Positions 16,975 to 25,999 of a DNA stretch of 64,000 nucleotides are shown here, in pieces. Made by a program: the position numbers and the translations under genes. The notes below the pieces were generated by a model. The model was not told where the DNA came from and did not search any database. It saw nothing but the letters and a program-made list of their open reading frames with translations. Source of the DNA: Actinomadura coerulea (lineage in GTDB: Bacteria; Actinomycetota; Actinomycetes; Streptosporangiales; Streptosporangiaceae); assembly GCF_014208105.1 (NCBI RefSeq), contig NZ_JACHMQ010000001.1:5828001-5892000 (forward strand), in the 5' to 3' direction. Every line of letters starts with the position of its first letter. The first letter of the stretch is position 1.

Positions 16975-18174
16975 ATGAGCAAGAGCGTGCTGATCTCGGG
17001 TGCGAGCATCGCGGGACCGTCCCTGGCCTACTGGCTGGCGCGGTACGGGTACGACGTCACCGTCGTGGAGCGGGCGGAGGCGATCCGGCCGGGCGGGCAG
17101 GCCGTCGACTTCCGCGGCGAGGTGCACATGCGGGTGCTGGAGAAGATGGGCGTCCTGGACGAGATCCGGCGGAGGCAGACCCACGGCGGCGCGCTCGACC
17201 TCATCGACGCCGAAGGACGGACGCGGGTCGCCCTGCCCGACTCGTTCACCGGCGGGGACGTGGAGATCCACCGGGGCGACCTCGCCGAGCTCCTGTACGA
17301 GCTCACCCGGGACTCCGCCAGGTACGTCTTCGGCGACTCGATCGCGTCCATGACCGAGACTGCCGACGGCGTCCACGTCACCTTCGAGCGCGGGGCTCCG
17401 CGAACGTTCGATCTGGTCGTCGGCGCGGACGGGCTGCACTCGAACGTCCGGCGGCTCGCGTTCGGCGACGAGGCCCGGTTCGTCCGGGACTCGGGCTACC
17501 ACGTCGCGATCTTCGAGGCGCCGAACCGGCTCGGCATCGGCACCGGCAAGCTCTACAGCGAAGTGGGGCGCGGCGTGTCGGTGTACCCGACCCGCGGCGG
17601 AACCGGCGCGAACGTCATGTGCGTCTTCGCCGACGACGAACTGGAGCCGCACCGCCGCGACCAGGAGGCCCAGAAGCGGGCGCTGGCCGAGAAGTTCGCC
17701 GGCATGGGCTGGCACGCCGGCGCCCTGATGCGCGACATGTGGGACGCCCCGTACTTCTACTGCGACTCGATCAGCATCGTCCGGATGGACGCCTGGACGA
17801 AGGGGCGGGTCGCCCTGCTCGGCGACGCCGGCTACGGCGCCACCTGCGGCGGGATGGGGACGGGCCTCGCGGTCGTGTGCGCCTACGTCCTCGCGGGCGA
17901 GCTGGCCGCCGCGGACGGCGACCACCGCGCCGCGTTCCCCGCCTACGAGGAGCGCGTCAAGAAGTTCACGACGGCGTGCCAGCGGGTCGCGGGAGGCGTC
18001 GGGCCGTTCTTCGCCCCGAAGAACGAACGCGCGCTGCGCCGCCGCACGACGGTCTACCGGCTGCTGACCGCGGGCCCGTTCATCAAGCTCCTCAACAAGC
18101 TGACCACGCAGGCCGCCACGGCGATCAAGCTGAGGGAGTACCCCGAGCCGCGCCGGGCGCCTCACACCGTGTGA
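16975..18174 (+). CDS. FAD-dependent monooxygenase (PheA/TfdB type)
   Basis: This is a 399-residue flavoprotein. The N-terminal dinucleotide motif is SGASIAGPSLAYWLARYGYD, followed by VTVVERAEAIRPGGQAVDFRG. The second FAD motif is ALLGDAGYGA near residue 285, and a DG motif lies in VVGADGLHSNVRR. These mark a group A aromatic hydroxylase or tetracycline-oxygenase-like enzyme using NAD(P)H. ATG at 16975 has GGAGAG 6 bases upstream. It converges on an HxlR regulator, overlapping it by 13 bases. An oxidoreductase lies beyond, suggesting a small detoxification or quinone-handling group. Confidence 0.88.
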   Translation: MSKSVLISGASIAGPSLAYWLARYGYDVTVVERAEAIRPGGQAVDFRGEVHMRVLEKMGVLDEIRRRQTHGGALDLIDAEGRTRVALPDSFTGGDVEIHRGDLAELLYELTRDSARYVFGDSIASMTETADGVHVTFERGAPRTFDLVVGADGLHSNVRRLAFGDEARFVRDSGYHVAIFEAPNRLGIGTGKLYSEVGRGVSVYPTRGGTGANVMCVFADDELEPHRRDQEAQKRALAEKFAGMGWHAGALMRDMWDAPYFYCDSISIVRMDAWTKGRVALLGDAGYGATCGGMGTGLAVVCAYVLAGELAAADGDHRAAFPAYEERVKKFTTACQRVAGGVGPFFAPKNERALRRRTTVYRLLTAGPFIKLLNKLTTQAATAIKLREYPEPRRAPHTV

Positions 18175-18590
18175 TCGGGCTCCCCGCCGCGCTCTGGGGT
18201 CCCGTCGTACCGCTCGCGCGACGCGTTGATCTCGTCGATGTGGCGGCCGGCCCACTCCTTGATGGAGGTGAGCAGCGGCACGATCCGCTCGCCCAGCAGG
18301 GTCAGGGTGTACTCGACCTGGACGGGCACGGACGGGGTCACGCTGCGCGCCACGAGACCGTCTCGCTCCAGGGAACGGAGCGTCTGCGTGAGCATCTTGG
18401 CGCTGACGCCCGGGAGCGCTCTGCTGACCTCGGCGTACCTGCGGGTGCCGCGCGCCAGCTCCGTGAGGACCAGCATGCTCCACTTGTTGCCGATGATCCC
18501 CATCAGCTGATGGGTCGGGCATTCGTCCATGTAGGCGTCGAACGCCGCCTTCTCCTGCTCGCGACGCTCCGCCGCCGTCATCGTGGCCAT
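18162..18590 (-). CDS. HxlR-family redox/aldehyde-type regulator
   Basis: This is a 142-residue winged-helix regulator of the HxlR family. The core reads HQLMGIIGNKWSMLVLTELA then GTRRYAEVSRALPGVSAKML. A Cys in the DECPTH motif before the helix-turn-helix is the residue that HxlR/YodB-type sensors use to detect quinones, diamide or aldehydes. It is divergent from the quinone-oxidoreductase gene at 18719 and convergent with the FAD monooxygenase. The simplest reading is a Cys-based switch for these two enzymes. Confidence 0.88.
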   Translation of the reverse strand: MATMTAAERREQEKAAFDAYMDECPTHQLMGIIGNKWSMLVLTELARGTRRYAEVSRALPGVSAKMLTQTLRSLERDGLVARSVTPSVPVQVEYTLTLLGERIVPLLTSIKEWAGRHIDEINASRERYDGTPERGGEPDHTV

Positions 18591-18718
18591 GCCGCGGGTT
18601 CACCTCCGGGTGCCGAACGCACTCCGAAGTAACCTCTTCCGGCCCGCGGCTGTTCCGGCGACAGTGGCCGGTGCGGGGTCCCCCGCACACCTACCCACTT
18701 CGTCCAGGGAGTTCTGCC

Positions 18719-19666
18719 ATGCGCGCGATCATCGTGAGGACACCCGGCGGGCCCGATGCGCTGGAGCTCGCCGACGTTCCGATGCCCGTCCCGGGGCCCG
18801 GCCAGGTGCGGATCCGGGTGGCGGCCGCGGCGGTCAACCCGGTCGACGCCGCGACCCGCTCGGGGGCGCTCGCGGGCGCGGGCCTGATGCCGCCGTTCGG
18901 TTCGCGGCCCGCGGTCGGCATCGGCTGGGACGTCGCCGGCACCGTCGAGGCGGTCGGGGAGGGCGTGACCCGGGTCGCCCCCGGCGACGAGGCCATCGGC
19001 CTGAAGGACCGGCTCGACGTGCCGCTGGGCGCCTACGCGGACGCGATCGTCCTGGACGCGGACGCCGTCGCGCCCGCGCCGCGGTCGGTCCCGGCCGCCG
19101 AGGCGGCGACGATCCCGTTGAACGGGCTGACCGCCTGGCAGGCCCTCGACCTCCTTGATCTGCCCCCGGGAGCGACACTCCTCGTCACGGGGGCCGCGGG
19201 CGCCGTCGGCGGCTACGCGGTCGAACTGGCCGCCCACCGCGGACTGCGCGTCGTCGCCGCGGCATCCGCGTCCGACGAGGCGCTGGTGCGCGGTTTCGGC
19301 GCGGACATGTTCGTCCCGCGCGGCGCGCACCTCGGGGACGGCGTCCGCGCACTCGTACCGGGCGGCGTGGACGGCGCCCTCGACGCCGCCCTCCTCTCGG
19401 TCGCGGCCCTCGACGCCGTCCGGAACGGCGGGACGTTCGCGGCGGTCAACGGCGGTCCGGCCACGCCGATCCCGCTGCGCGGAATCACCGTCCACAACGT
19501 GTGGATACGCGCGGACGCCGCGCGGCTGGCCGCGCTCGCCGCACTCGCGGACGAGGGCCGCCTCACCCCCCGCGTCGCCGGCACCCTCCCGCTCGCCGAG
19601 GCCTCCAAGGCCCACGAGCGCCTGGAAGCGGGCGGCCTGCGCGGACGGCTGGTCCTCACCCCGTAG
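18719..19666 (+). CDS. NADP-dependent quinone oxidoreductase (MDR superfamily, zinc-free)
   Basis: This is a 315-residue medium-chain reductase. The GroES-like N-terminal half (RAIIVRTPGGPDALEL, QVRIRVAAAAVNPVDAATRS) is followed by a Rossmann half with LLVTGAAGAVGGYAVELAAH. No structural-zinc Cys cluster is seen, so it belongs to the quinone oxidoreductase/zeta-crystallin-like group. It uses NADPH to reduce quinones or enones. It is divergent from HxlR, which probably controls it. The 3' end overlaps the convergent MarR gene by 11 bases. Confidence 0.88.
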   Translation: MRAIIVRTPGGPDALELADVPMPVPGPGQVRIRVAAAAVNPVDAATRSGALAGAGLMPPFGSRPAVGIGWDVAGTVEAVGEGVTRVAPGDEAIGLKDRLDVPLGAYADAIVLDADAVAPAPRSVPAAEAATIPLNGLTAWQALDLLDLPPGATLLVTGAAGAVGGYAVELAAHRGLRVVAAASASDEALVRGFGADMFVPRGAHLGDGVRALVPGGVDGALDAALLSVAALDAVRNGGTFAAVNGGPATPIPLRGITVHNVWIRADAARLAALAALADEGRLTPRVAGTLPLAEASKAHERLEAGGLRGRLVLTP

Positions 19667-20174
19667 AGCCCTCCGGCGGGTCGGCGGGGCGTTCGGCGCG
19701 GAGCATGACGCGGCGGAGGAGGTCCGAGAGGGTGCGGCGCTCGGCGGGGTCGAGGGCGGTGAGCAGGCGGGTCTCCTCGACGCCGAGGACGTCCATCGCG
19801 TCGCGCCAGGCGGAGCGTCCGGCGGGAGTGAGCTCGACGACGACCCGGCGGCGGTCGGTGGCGGACGGGGACCGGCGGACGAGGCCGCGGCGCTCCAGCG
19901 CGTCCAGCCGCCCGGTGATCGAGTTCGGGGGCATGGCGAGGTCGGCGGCGAGCCGGGAGGGCGCGGCGGTGCCATGCCGGCCGGCGAGCGCGTGCAGCGT
20001 GTCGAACTCGTGCCGCTGCAGGCCGGAGGCGGCGAGCAGCTCCTCCTTCAGCCGCCGGACGTGCTTGACGAAGAAGATCATCCGGGTCACGGCGCCCTCG
20101 ATGTCGGGATCGAGGTCGGGCACGATCGGCGCCCACCGCTCCACATGCTCGTCGGTCCGGTCCCTGTCGCCCAT
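19656..20174 (-). CDS. MarR-family regulator of the adjacent MFS exporter
   Basis: This is a 172-residue MarR protein. The winged helix occupies residues 60-125 (LQRHEFDTLHALAGRHGTAA, PPNSITGRLDALERRGLVRR then SPSATDRRRVVVELT with the DxRxxxLxLT wing). It is divergent from the MFS gene. The 82-base gap contains two copies of GTTCGGTGACGAA and two palindromes, so autorepression and control of the transporter are likely. Such sensors usually respond to small phenolic or drug-like ligands; the ligand is unknown here. Confidence 0.9.
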   Translation of the reverse strand: MGDRDRTDEHVERWAPIVPDLDPDIEGAVTRMIFFVKHVRRLKEELLAASGLQRHEFDTLHALAGRHGTAAPSRLAADLAMPPNSITGRLDALERRGLVRRSPSATDRRRVVVELTPAGRSAWRDAMDVLGVEETRLLTALDPAERRTLSDLLRRVMLRAERPADPPEGSTG

Positions 20175-20198
20175 GCCGGGATCGTAGTCGGTTTCTTG

Positions 20199-20248
20199 GT
20201 TCGGTGACGAATAATTCGTTGTCGATTAGTTCGGTGACGAACTATATT
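20199..20248 (+). promoter_or_regulatory. MarR-type operator overlapping the MFS -10 element
   Basis: Direct repeats of GTTCGGTGACGAA lie at 20199-20211 and 20229-20241, spaced 30 bases apart (about three helix turns). Within them are the palindromes ACGAATAATTCGT (20207-20219) and AGTTCGGTGACGAACT (20228-20243). TATATT at 20243-20248 is a good -10 element and ends 8 bases before the MFS ATG, so the transcript is probably leaderless. A repressor on the right-hand palindrome would cover the -10. Confidence 0.65.
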
Positions 20249-20256
20249 GTCCGACC

Positions 20257-21495
20257 ATGACCCATCCCCTGCGCGGCCGGGACTTCCGGCTGCTGTTCGC
20301 CGCCCGCGTCCTGTCCCTGACCGGGGACGCCGCCGTCCCCGCCGCGCTGGCGCTCGCCGTCCTGCGGGCGACGGGCTCCACGTCCGCGCTCGCCCTCGTG
20401 CTCGGCTGCGCGATGGTGCCGCGCCTGCTCCTGCTGCCCCTCGGCGGCGTGCTCGCCGACCGCCTCAACGCGCGGGGCGTCGCCCTCACGACCGACCTCG
20501 CCGGCGCCGCGGCGCAGCTGTTCGCGGCGCTGGAACTGCTGAGCGGCGAGCCGCGGCTGTGGCACCTCGCCGCCGCCCAGGTGATCGGCGGCGCGGCCTC
20601 GGCCTTCCAGACGCCGACCGTCTCACCCCTGATCGCCGGCACCGTCGAGCCGTCCGGGCTCCAGAAGGCCAACTCCCTGATGGGCGTCGCCAACGGCGCC
20701 ACCCGCCTCGCCGGGCCCGCCCTCGCCGGCACGTTCGTGCTGACCATCGGCCCCGGCTGGACGTTCCTGCTGGACTCCGCGTCGTTCGCCGCGAGCGCGG
20801 CGCTCCTCGCCCTGACGCGCGTCGGGCACGTCCCGATCCCGAGGCGCTCGCTGCGGGCCGACCTGGCGGAGGGCTGGTCGGAGGTCCGCTCGCGCGACTG
20901 GTACTGGACGAGCCTCATCGCGCACGGCGTCTGGAACGGCACGTCCGCCGTCCTGCTCACCCTCGGCCCCGCCCTCGCCGTCGAGCGGCTCGGCGGCGAG
21001 GGGGTGTGGATCGCGACCGTCCAGGTGGGCGCGGCCGGGCTCGTCGCCGGGGCGCTGCTCGCCGCCCGCTTCCGTCCGCGCCGTCCCGTCCTCGTCGCGA
21101 ACGCGGGCCTGGCCGCGCTGGCGCTGCCCCTGGCCCTGTTCGCGGCCGCCGCGCCCGCGCCCCTGCTCATCGCGGCGTACGGGCTCGCGCTCACCGGCCT
21201 CGGCGTCCTCAACCCCACCTGGGAGACCGTCGTGCAGATGTCCATACCGCCGCAGGCGCTGGCCCGGGTGACGTCCTACGACTGGCTGCTGTCGCTGGCC
21301 GCGGCGCCACTCGGCTACGCGCTCGCCCCATGGGCCGCCTCCGCCTGGGGCCCCTCCGCCCCGCTGTGGACGGCCGCCTTCCTGGTCGGCGCGGCCTGCC
21401 TGGGCACGGCGGCGGTGCCGGGCGTCCGGCGCCTGACCATGCCCGAGGCCGCACCGGACGCCGCGACCGCCTCACCTCGGCCGCAGGCTCGGTGA
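20257..21495 (+). CDS. MFS transporter (EntS/efflux type)
   Basis: This is a 412-residue protein with 12 predicted hydrophobic segments. The loop after segments 2-3 reads GGVLADRLNARGVAL, the short MFS motif A (GxLADRxxRR-like). The start RGRDFRLLFAARVLSLTGDA is typical of the macrolide/enterobactin exporter subgroup. It probably exports a drug or metabolite by proton antiport. The substrate is unknown. It is controlled by the divergent MarR gene. Confidence 0.88.
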   Translation: MTHPLRGRDFRLLFAARVLSLTGDAAVPAALALAVLRATGSTSALALVLGCAMVPRLLLLPLGGVLADRLNARGVALTTDLAGAAAQLFAALELLSGEPRLWHLAAAQVIGGAASAFQTPTVSPLIAGTVEPSGLQKANSLMGVANGATRLAGPALAGTFVLTIGPGWTFLLDSASFAASAALLALTRVGHVPIPRRSLRADLAEGWSEVRSRDWYWTSLIAHGVWNGTSAVLLTLGPALAVERLGGEGVWIATVQVGAAGLVAGALLAARFRPRRPVLVANAGLAALALPLALFAAAAPAPLLIAAYGLALTGLGVLNPTWETVVQMSIPPQALARVTSYDWLLSLAAAPLGYALAPWAASAWGPSAPLWTAAFLVGAACLGTAAVPGVRRLTMPEAAPDAATASPRPQAR

Positions 21496-21506
21496 GACCC
21501 GCGGGA

Positions 21507-22547
21507 TCAGCGGGGCGGCTGCTCCTCCGGGGCCTCACGCGCCGCACCGCCGATGCCGCGCCGCTGCTCGTCCTGCGGCGCGGCCACCTCGGACCCGCCT
21601 CGCTTCGGCTCGTCCAGCCCGATGACCGGCGGGACGTCCTCCGCCGACTCCAGCGTCGACGGCCGCTCGGCCGCCTTGGCCAGCTCCGCCTCGGCCCTCG
21701 CGAGCCGCTCACCGAGGTCGAGCCTGCTCTCGCCACCGTCCCCGTCCTCGGAGCGCCCCGGGCCGCCGGCGGCGCGCTCGAAGAACCGCAGGATCTCCAC
21801 CGGCAGCGGCATCACCAGCGTGCTGTTCTTCTCGGCGGACACCTCCACCACCGTCTGCAGCAGGCGCAGCTGCAGGGCCGCCGGGTCCTGCGACATGATC
21901 TCCGCGGCGGCGGCGAGGCGCTTGGACGCCTGGAACTCGCCGTCCGCGGTGATGATGCGGGCGCGGCGCTCCCGCTCCGCCTCCGCCTGCCGGGCCATCG
22001 ACCGCTTCATGCCCTCGGGCAGCGACACGTCCTTGATCTCGACCCGCTCGATCAGGATGCCCCACGGCCCCTCGGTGATCTCGTCGATGATCGCCCGCAG
22101 CCTCATGTTGATCTTCTCGCGCTCGCCGAGCAGCTCCTGCATGTCGGCCTGCCCGATCACCGACCGCAGCGACGTCTGCGCCACCTGCGAGATCGCGTAC
22201 CCGTAGTTGTGCACGTTCACGATCGCCTTCACCGGGTCGATCACCCGGAAGTAGACCACCGCGTCCACGCGGACGCTCACGTTGTCCTGGGTGATCCCGT
22301 CCTGGCCGGGCACCCCCATCGTGATCGTCTGCCGGCTGACCTTCTGCATGCGCTCGGCGATCGGGACGATCACCGTCAGGCCCGGCGTGCGCACCGCGCC
22401 GGGACGCAGCTGCCCGTTCCGCTGGACCTGCCCGAACCTGAACACGATCCCGTGCTCGAACTGCTGCACGACCCGGATCGACGACGACAGCGCGATCAGC
22501 CCGACGACGACGAGGACGAGCACGATGATCAGGGCCACCGCTTCCAT
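21507..22547 (-). CDS. Slipin/SPFH-domain (stomatin-like) membrane protein
   Basis: This is a 346-residue slipin. One N-terminal membrane segment (residues 3-25) is followed by the SPFH/band-7 domain (about 25-200: FEHGIVFRFGQVQRNGQLRP, RVDAVVYFRVIDPVKAIVNV). A coiled-coil-prone region follows (MKRSMARQAEAERERRARII). The C-terminal 90 residues are acidic and variable. Such proteins form oligomeric membrane scaffolds; no NfeD partner gene is visible beside it. ATG at 22547 has AGAGG upstream. Confidence 0.9.
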   Translation of the reverse strand: MEAVALIIVLVLVVVGLIALSSSIRVVQQFEHGIVFRFGQVQRNGQLRPGAVRTPGLTVIVPIAERMQKVSRQTITMGVPGQDGITQDNVSVRVDAVVYFRVIDPVKAIVNVHNYGYAISQVAQTSLRSVIGQADMQELLGEREKINMRLRAIIDEITEGPWGILIERVEIKDVSLPEGMKRSMARQAEAERERRARIITADGEFQASKRLAAAAEIMSQDPAALQLRLLQTVVEVSAEKNSTLVMPLPVEILRFFERAAGGPGRSEDGDGGESRLDLGERLARAEAELAKAAERPSTLESAEDVPPVIGLDEPKRGGSEVAAPQDEQRRGIGGAAREAPEEQPPR

Positions 22548-22761
22548 CACGGCACCTCTTTCGCATGAGGGCCCGGGCCCCGGGAGGCGCCCCCGGAGCT
22601 CCGGCGGGCGTCCGGACCGGTCAGGGTCCGGACGGAACCGTCCATACACGGCTCACGTTTTCAAGCTAACCGCGCGGGCAGGCCGAATGACAGCGTCGGG
22701 CGGGGGAACCGTGTCAGGGATCACTTGCATGAGGGCGACCGCCCCCTCAAGTGTTTGACGA

Positions 22762-23778
22762 GTGAACGATATGGTCGATCGGGTGAGCGCGAGAGACACC
22801 GACTGGGACGGCGTACGCCTCCATGTGGTCACCGGCAAGGGCGGCACGGGAAAGTCCACCGTCGCCGCCGCCCTCGCCCTTGCCCTTGCCGCCGGCGGCC
22901 GCAAGGTGCTGCTCGTCGAGGTCGAGGGCCGCCAGGGCATCGCCCAGCTCTTCGACTGCCCGCCGCTGCCCTACGAGGAGCGCCGCGTCGCCGTCGCACC
23001 CGACGGCGGGGACGTCCACGCGCTCGCCATCGACACCGAAGAGGCGCTCATCGAGTACCTCGAGATGTTCTACAACCTCAAACGCGCCGGCAAGGCGATG
23101 ACCAAGCTCGGCATCGTCGACTTCGTCACCACCATCGCCCCCGGCCTGCGCGACGTCATCCTCACCGGCAAGACGTCCGAGTCGGTGCGCCGCAAGAAGA
23201 AGGACGGCTCCTTCGTCTACGACGCCGTCGTGATGGACGCCCCGCCCACCGGCCGCATCACGAAGTTCCTGAACGTCAACGACGAGGTCTCCGGCCTCGC
23301 CAAGGTCGGCCCCGTCCGCAACCACGCCGACACCGTGATGAAGGTCGTCCGCAGCCCCGAGACCGCCGTGCACTTCGTCACGCTCCTGGAGGAGATGCCC
23401 GTCCAGGAGACGATGGACGGCATCCGCGACCTCACCGCCGTCGGGCTCCCGGTCGGCGGCGTGATCGTCAACATGGAGCACCAGCCCGTCCTCGCCGAGG
23501 ACGACCTCGCCGTCGCCGCCGCCGGGTCCCTCGACACCGACGAGATCGTCCGCGGCGTGAAGGCCGCCGGCCTGGAGCACGACGCCGAGGCGATCGCCGC
23601 CGTCCTCGCCGGGGAGGCCGCCGACCACGCCCGCCGCACCGCCCTCCAGCGCCGCGAGAAGGAGCGCCTGGACTCGGTCGACCGGCCCCGCTACACCCTC
23701 CCCCTGCTCTCCGACGGCATGGACCTGGCCGGCCTCTACGACCTGGCCGCCGCCCTCCGCGACCAGGGCGCGGCATGA
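22762..23778 (+). CDS. Get3/ArsA-like ATPase, first of pair (Rv3679-type)
   Basis: This is a 338-residue P-loop ATPase. The deviant Walker A is VTGKGGTGKSTVAAALALAL, with the signature Lys of the SIMIBI/ArsA group. The switch region is VVMDAPPTGRITKFLNV. No CxxC or arsenite-binding Cys is seen, so arsenic transport is unlikely. In M. tuberculosis the paired ATPases Rv3679-Rv3680 form a complex with a Get3-like fold. GTG at 22762 is the far start; ATG at 22771 is possible. The second subunit follows after 88 bases. Confidence 0.9.
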   Translation: MNDMVDRVSARDTDWDGVRLHVVTGKGGTGKSTVAAALALALAAGGRKVLLVEVEGRQGIAQLFDCPPLPYEERRVAVAPDGGDVHALAIDTEEALIEYLEMFYNLKRAGKAMTKLGIVDFVTTIAPGLRDVILTGKTSESVRRKKKDGSFVYDAVVMDAPPTGRITKFLNVNDEVSGLAKVGPVRNHADTVMKVVRSPETAVHFVTLLEEMPVQETMDGIRDLTAVGLPVGGVIVNMEHQPVLAEDDLAVAAAGSLDTDEIVRGVKAAGLEHDAEAIAAVLAGEAADHARRTALQRREKERLDSVDRPRYTLPLLSDGMDLAGLYDLAAALRDQGAA

Positions 23779-23866
23779 CCGCGCCCGCCCGCGGTCCCGG
23801 CCGCGGCGTCTCCTGGGTGAGGCTGACCCCCCGCGCGGGCGGGGACCGACCGGCAGAGGTGAACCG

Positions 23867-25024
23867 ATGAGCCAGACCAGCAGGACCCCACCGGTGCTCG
23901 ACGTCGACGGGCTGCTCGACGACCCGCGCACGAAGATCATCGTGTGCTGCGGGTCGGGCGGGGTCGGCAAGACCACCACGGCCGCCGCGCTCGGCGTCCG
24001 CGCCGCCGAGCGGGGCCGGGACGTCGTCGTCCTCACCGTCGACCCGGCGCGCCGCCTCGCGCAGTCGATGGGCCTGTCGGAGCTCGACAACAACCCCCGC
24101 CGGATCGACATCGACGGCGACGGCGAGCTTCACGCCATGATGCTCGACATGAAGCGGACCTTCGACGAGATCGTCGAGGCGCACGCCGACCCCGACCGGG
24201 CCAAGCAGATCCTCGCCAACCCCTTCTACCAGTCGCTGTCGTCCAGCCTGTCGGGGACGCAGGAGTACATGGCGATGGAGAAGCTCGGGCAGCTGCACCG
24301 CTCCGGCGCCTGGGACCTGATCATCGTCGACACCCCGCCGTCGCGGAACGCGCTGGACTTCCTGGACGCCCCCGAGCGGATGGGCCGCTTCCTCGACGGC
24401 CGCTTCATGAAGCTGCTCGCCGCCCCCGCCAAGACCGGCGGCCGCCTGGGCGTCAAGGTGATCAGCGCCGGGTTCGGCGTGTTCACCGGCGTCATCAACA
24501 AGGTCCTCGGCGTGCAGCTGCTGCGCGACGTGCAGACGTTCGTCGCCGCCTTCGACACGATGTTCGGCGGGTTCCGGGAGCGCGCCGAGAAGACGTTCAA
24601 GCTCCTGCAGACCCCGGGCACCGCGTTCCTCGTCGTCGCCGCGCCCGAGCCCGACGCCCTGCGCGAGGCGTCCTACTTCGTCGAGCGCCTCGCCGAGGAG
24701 CGGATGCCGCTCGCCGGCCTCGTCGTCAACCGCGTCCACGAGTCCGCCGGGGACGTGCTGTCCGCGGCCCGCAGCCAGGCCGCCGCCGAGACGCTGGACG
24801 AGCGCGGCGAGCACGCGCTGACCGCGGCACTGCTGCGCCTGCACACCGACCGCCTGCAACTGGCGGCCCGCGAGGAGCGCCTGCGCGACCACTTCGCGTC
24901 CACGCACCCGACCGTGCCGGTCACGGCCGTCCCGGCGCAGGCTGAGGACGTCCACGACCTTGACGGCCTGCGCCAGGTCGGCGAGGACCTCGCCGCTCCC
25001 GCCGCGTCCCCCTCCGCCGCCTGA
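23867..25024 (+). CDS. Get3/ArsA-like ATPase, second of pair (Rv3680-type)
   Basis: This is a 385-residue P-loop ATPase with the standard deviant Walker A CCGSGGVGKTTTAAALGVRA and switch II-type motif IIVDTPPSRNALDFLD. It is longer than its upstream partner because of helical insertions (ANPFYQSLSSSLSGTQEYMA) that are typical of the Get3 client-binding region. The pair probably forms a heterocomplex. An AGAGGTG site precedes the ATG. The Ala/Pro/Ser-rich tail is likely disordered. It is followed by a hairpin and by the convergent whiB4. Confidence 0.9.
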   Translation: MSQTSRTPPVLDVDGLLDDPRTKIIVCCGSGGVGKTTTAAALGVRAAERGRDVVVLTVDPARRLAQSMGLSELDNNPRRIDIDGDGELHAMMLDMKRTFDEIVEAHADPDRAKQILANPFYQSLSSSLSGTQEYMAMEKLGQLHRSGAWDLIIVDTPPSRNALDFLDAPERMGRFLDGRFMKLLAAPAKTGGRLGVKVISAGFGVFTGVINKVLGVQLLRDVQTFVAAFDTMFGGFRERAEKTFKLLQTPGTAFLVVAAPEPDALREASYFVERLAEERMPLAGLVVNRVHESAGDVLSAARSQAAAETLDERGEHALTAALLRLHTDRLQLAAREERLRDHFASTHPTVPVTAVPAQAEDVHDLDGLRQVGEDLAAPAASPSAA

Positions 25025-25257
25025 CGGGCCTCGGAAGCGGGGCCGGAAGCACCGGCCTTTCGCCGACTTCGACGGCCTCCCCGGTGTCGGGACGCATCCT
25101 CGCGACCGTTCCGGAACGGCGGCGGTTCAGCCTCGCACCGACGCGCGCCGATCAGAAGAACCGGGTCGGCAGCACCGCAAACCGTACGCCGCTCGGTCTC
25201 TCGGATTGTGCGCGCTTCCGTACTCTGATCAGCGGAAACGGGCATTAACGGCGCGGC

Positions 25258-25292
25258 GGTAGGCCCGCACCCAAAAGGGGTACGGGCCTACC
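25258..25292. terminator. Bidirectional hairpin between the ATPase pair and whiB4
   Basis: Arms GGTAGGCCCG (25258-25267) and CGGGCCTACC (25283-25292) are perfectly complementary, with an inner ACCC/GGGT pairing. The hairpin lies between convergent genes. The rest of the 337-base gap (25025-25361) shows no gene I can support. Confidence 0.65.
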
Positions 25293-25361
25293 GGCCACGC
25301 TTTATTCGGACCTTGCCGGTCCTCGAACCGCTGCCGGACGAGCCTCGGCGGCCCGTCGAAC

Positions 25362-25673
25362 TCAGCTCGCGACGAGCTCTTCCTCGTCGACCTCCGCCGA
25401 CCGCTCGTACTCTTCCTTCGCGGTCTCCAGAAGCTCGCGCCACGAGCGCACATCCGGCCGCCGCCGCAGCAGCGCACGGCGCTCCCGCTCGGTCATCCCG
25501 CCCCACACACCGAACTCGATCCGGTTGTCGAGAGCGTCGGCGAGACACTCCGTGCGCACCGGGCAGCCGCGGCAGATGAGCTTGGCTCGGTTCTGCGCCG
25601 CCCCCTGCACGAACAGAGCGTCCGGATCCGCGTTACGGCAGGCGGCGCGGGCGGTCCAATCCGTGATCCACAT
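25362..25673 (-). CDS. whiB4: WhiB-family iron-sulfur regulator (WhiB4-like)
   Basis: This is a 103-residue Wbl protein. Four Cys ligate a [4Fe-4S] cluster: one in ARAACRNADP and three in CRGCPVRTEC (CxxCx5C). The sigma-contact turn reads GVWGGMTERERRALLRR, with the conserved GVWGG. Length and position between the ATPase pair and ponA2 match WhiB4 of M. tuberculosis, a redox-sensing DNA-binding protein. The acidic tail (SAEVDEEELVAS) is lineage-specific. Confidence 0.9.
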   Translation of the reverse strand: MWITDWTARAACRNADPDALFVQGAAQNRAKLICRGCPVRTECLADALDNRIEFGVWGGMTERERRALLRRRPDVRSWRELLETAKEEYERSAEVDEEELVAS

Positions 25674-25986
25674 CTTGGCCCCACTCCCCTAGGGTCTGTG
25701 TCGATTTGCGCTCCTTGGCCGGACGGGCGCGGACGTCAGGCCGCCAAACGAAAGCCGTGGGGAAGAACTTACGGAAGCGAGGGACGTTTCAACAGCCCCC
25801 GTTGGGCCCATTCTCGATATAGCCCACCGGGGCCATACCGCCGGAACGGACTAGTTACCTGTAGTTGACGCGCCAGACACCGCGCAGGTTGTCACGATGA
25901 GGGCATAACGGACGAAGAACCTGATCAGTCGGTCCGGAAAGCACGAACCCCGGGGGACCTGTCCCTAATGCACTGCTCGTCCCGCG

Positions 25987-25992
25987 TACCCT
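25987..25992 (+). promoter_or_regulatory. Candidate -10 for a leaderless ponA2 transcript
   Basis: TACCCT ends 7 bases before the GTG at 26000 and no Shine-Dalgarno is present. That is the classic actinobacterial leaderless layout. The 326-base gap 25674-25999 between divergent whiB4 and ponA2 has no other gene; it is relatively AT-rich around 25790-25860 and should hold both promoters. Confidence 0.5.
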
Positions 25993-25999
25993 AGACCCC

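Noticed and set aside
20247..22568. 773-codon plus-strand frame spanning the MFS gene and slipin
   Set aside because: It runs out of frame through the MFS gene and antisense to slipin; the residues are Arg/Pro/Ala filler.
22762..25024. Arsenic efflux ATPase (ArsA) role
   Set aside because: No arsenite-binding Cys, no arsB or arsR nearby; the Get3-like housekeeping role fits better.
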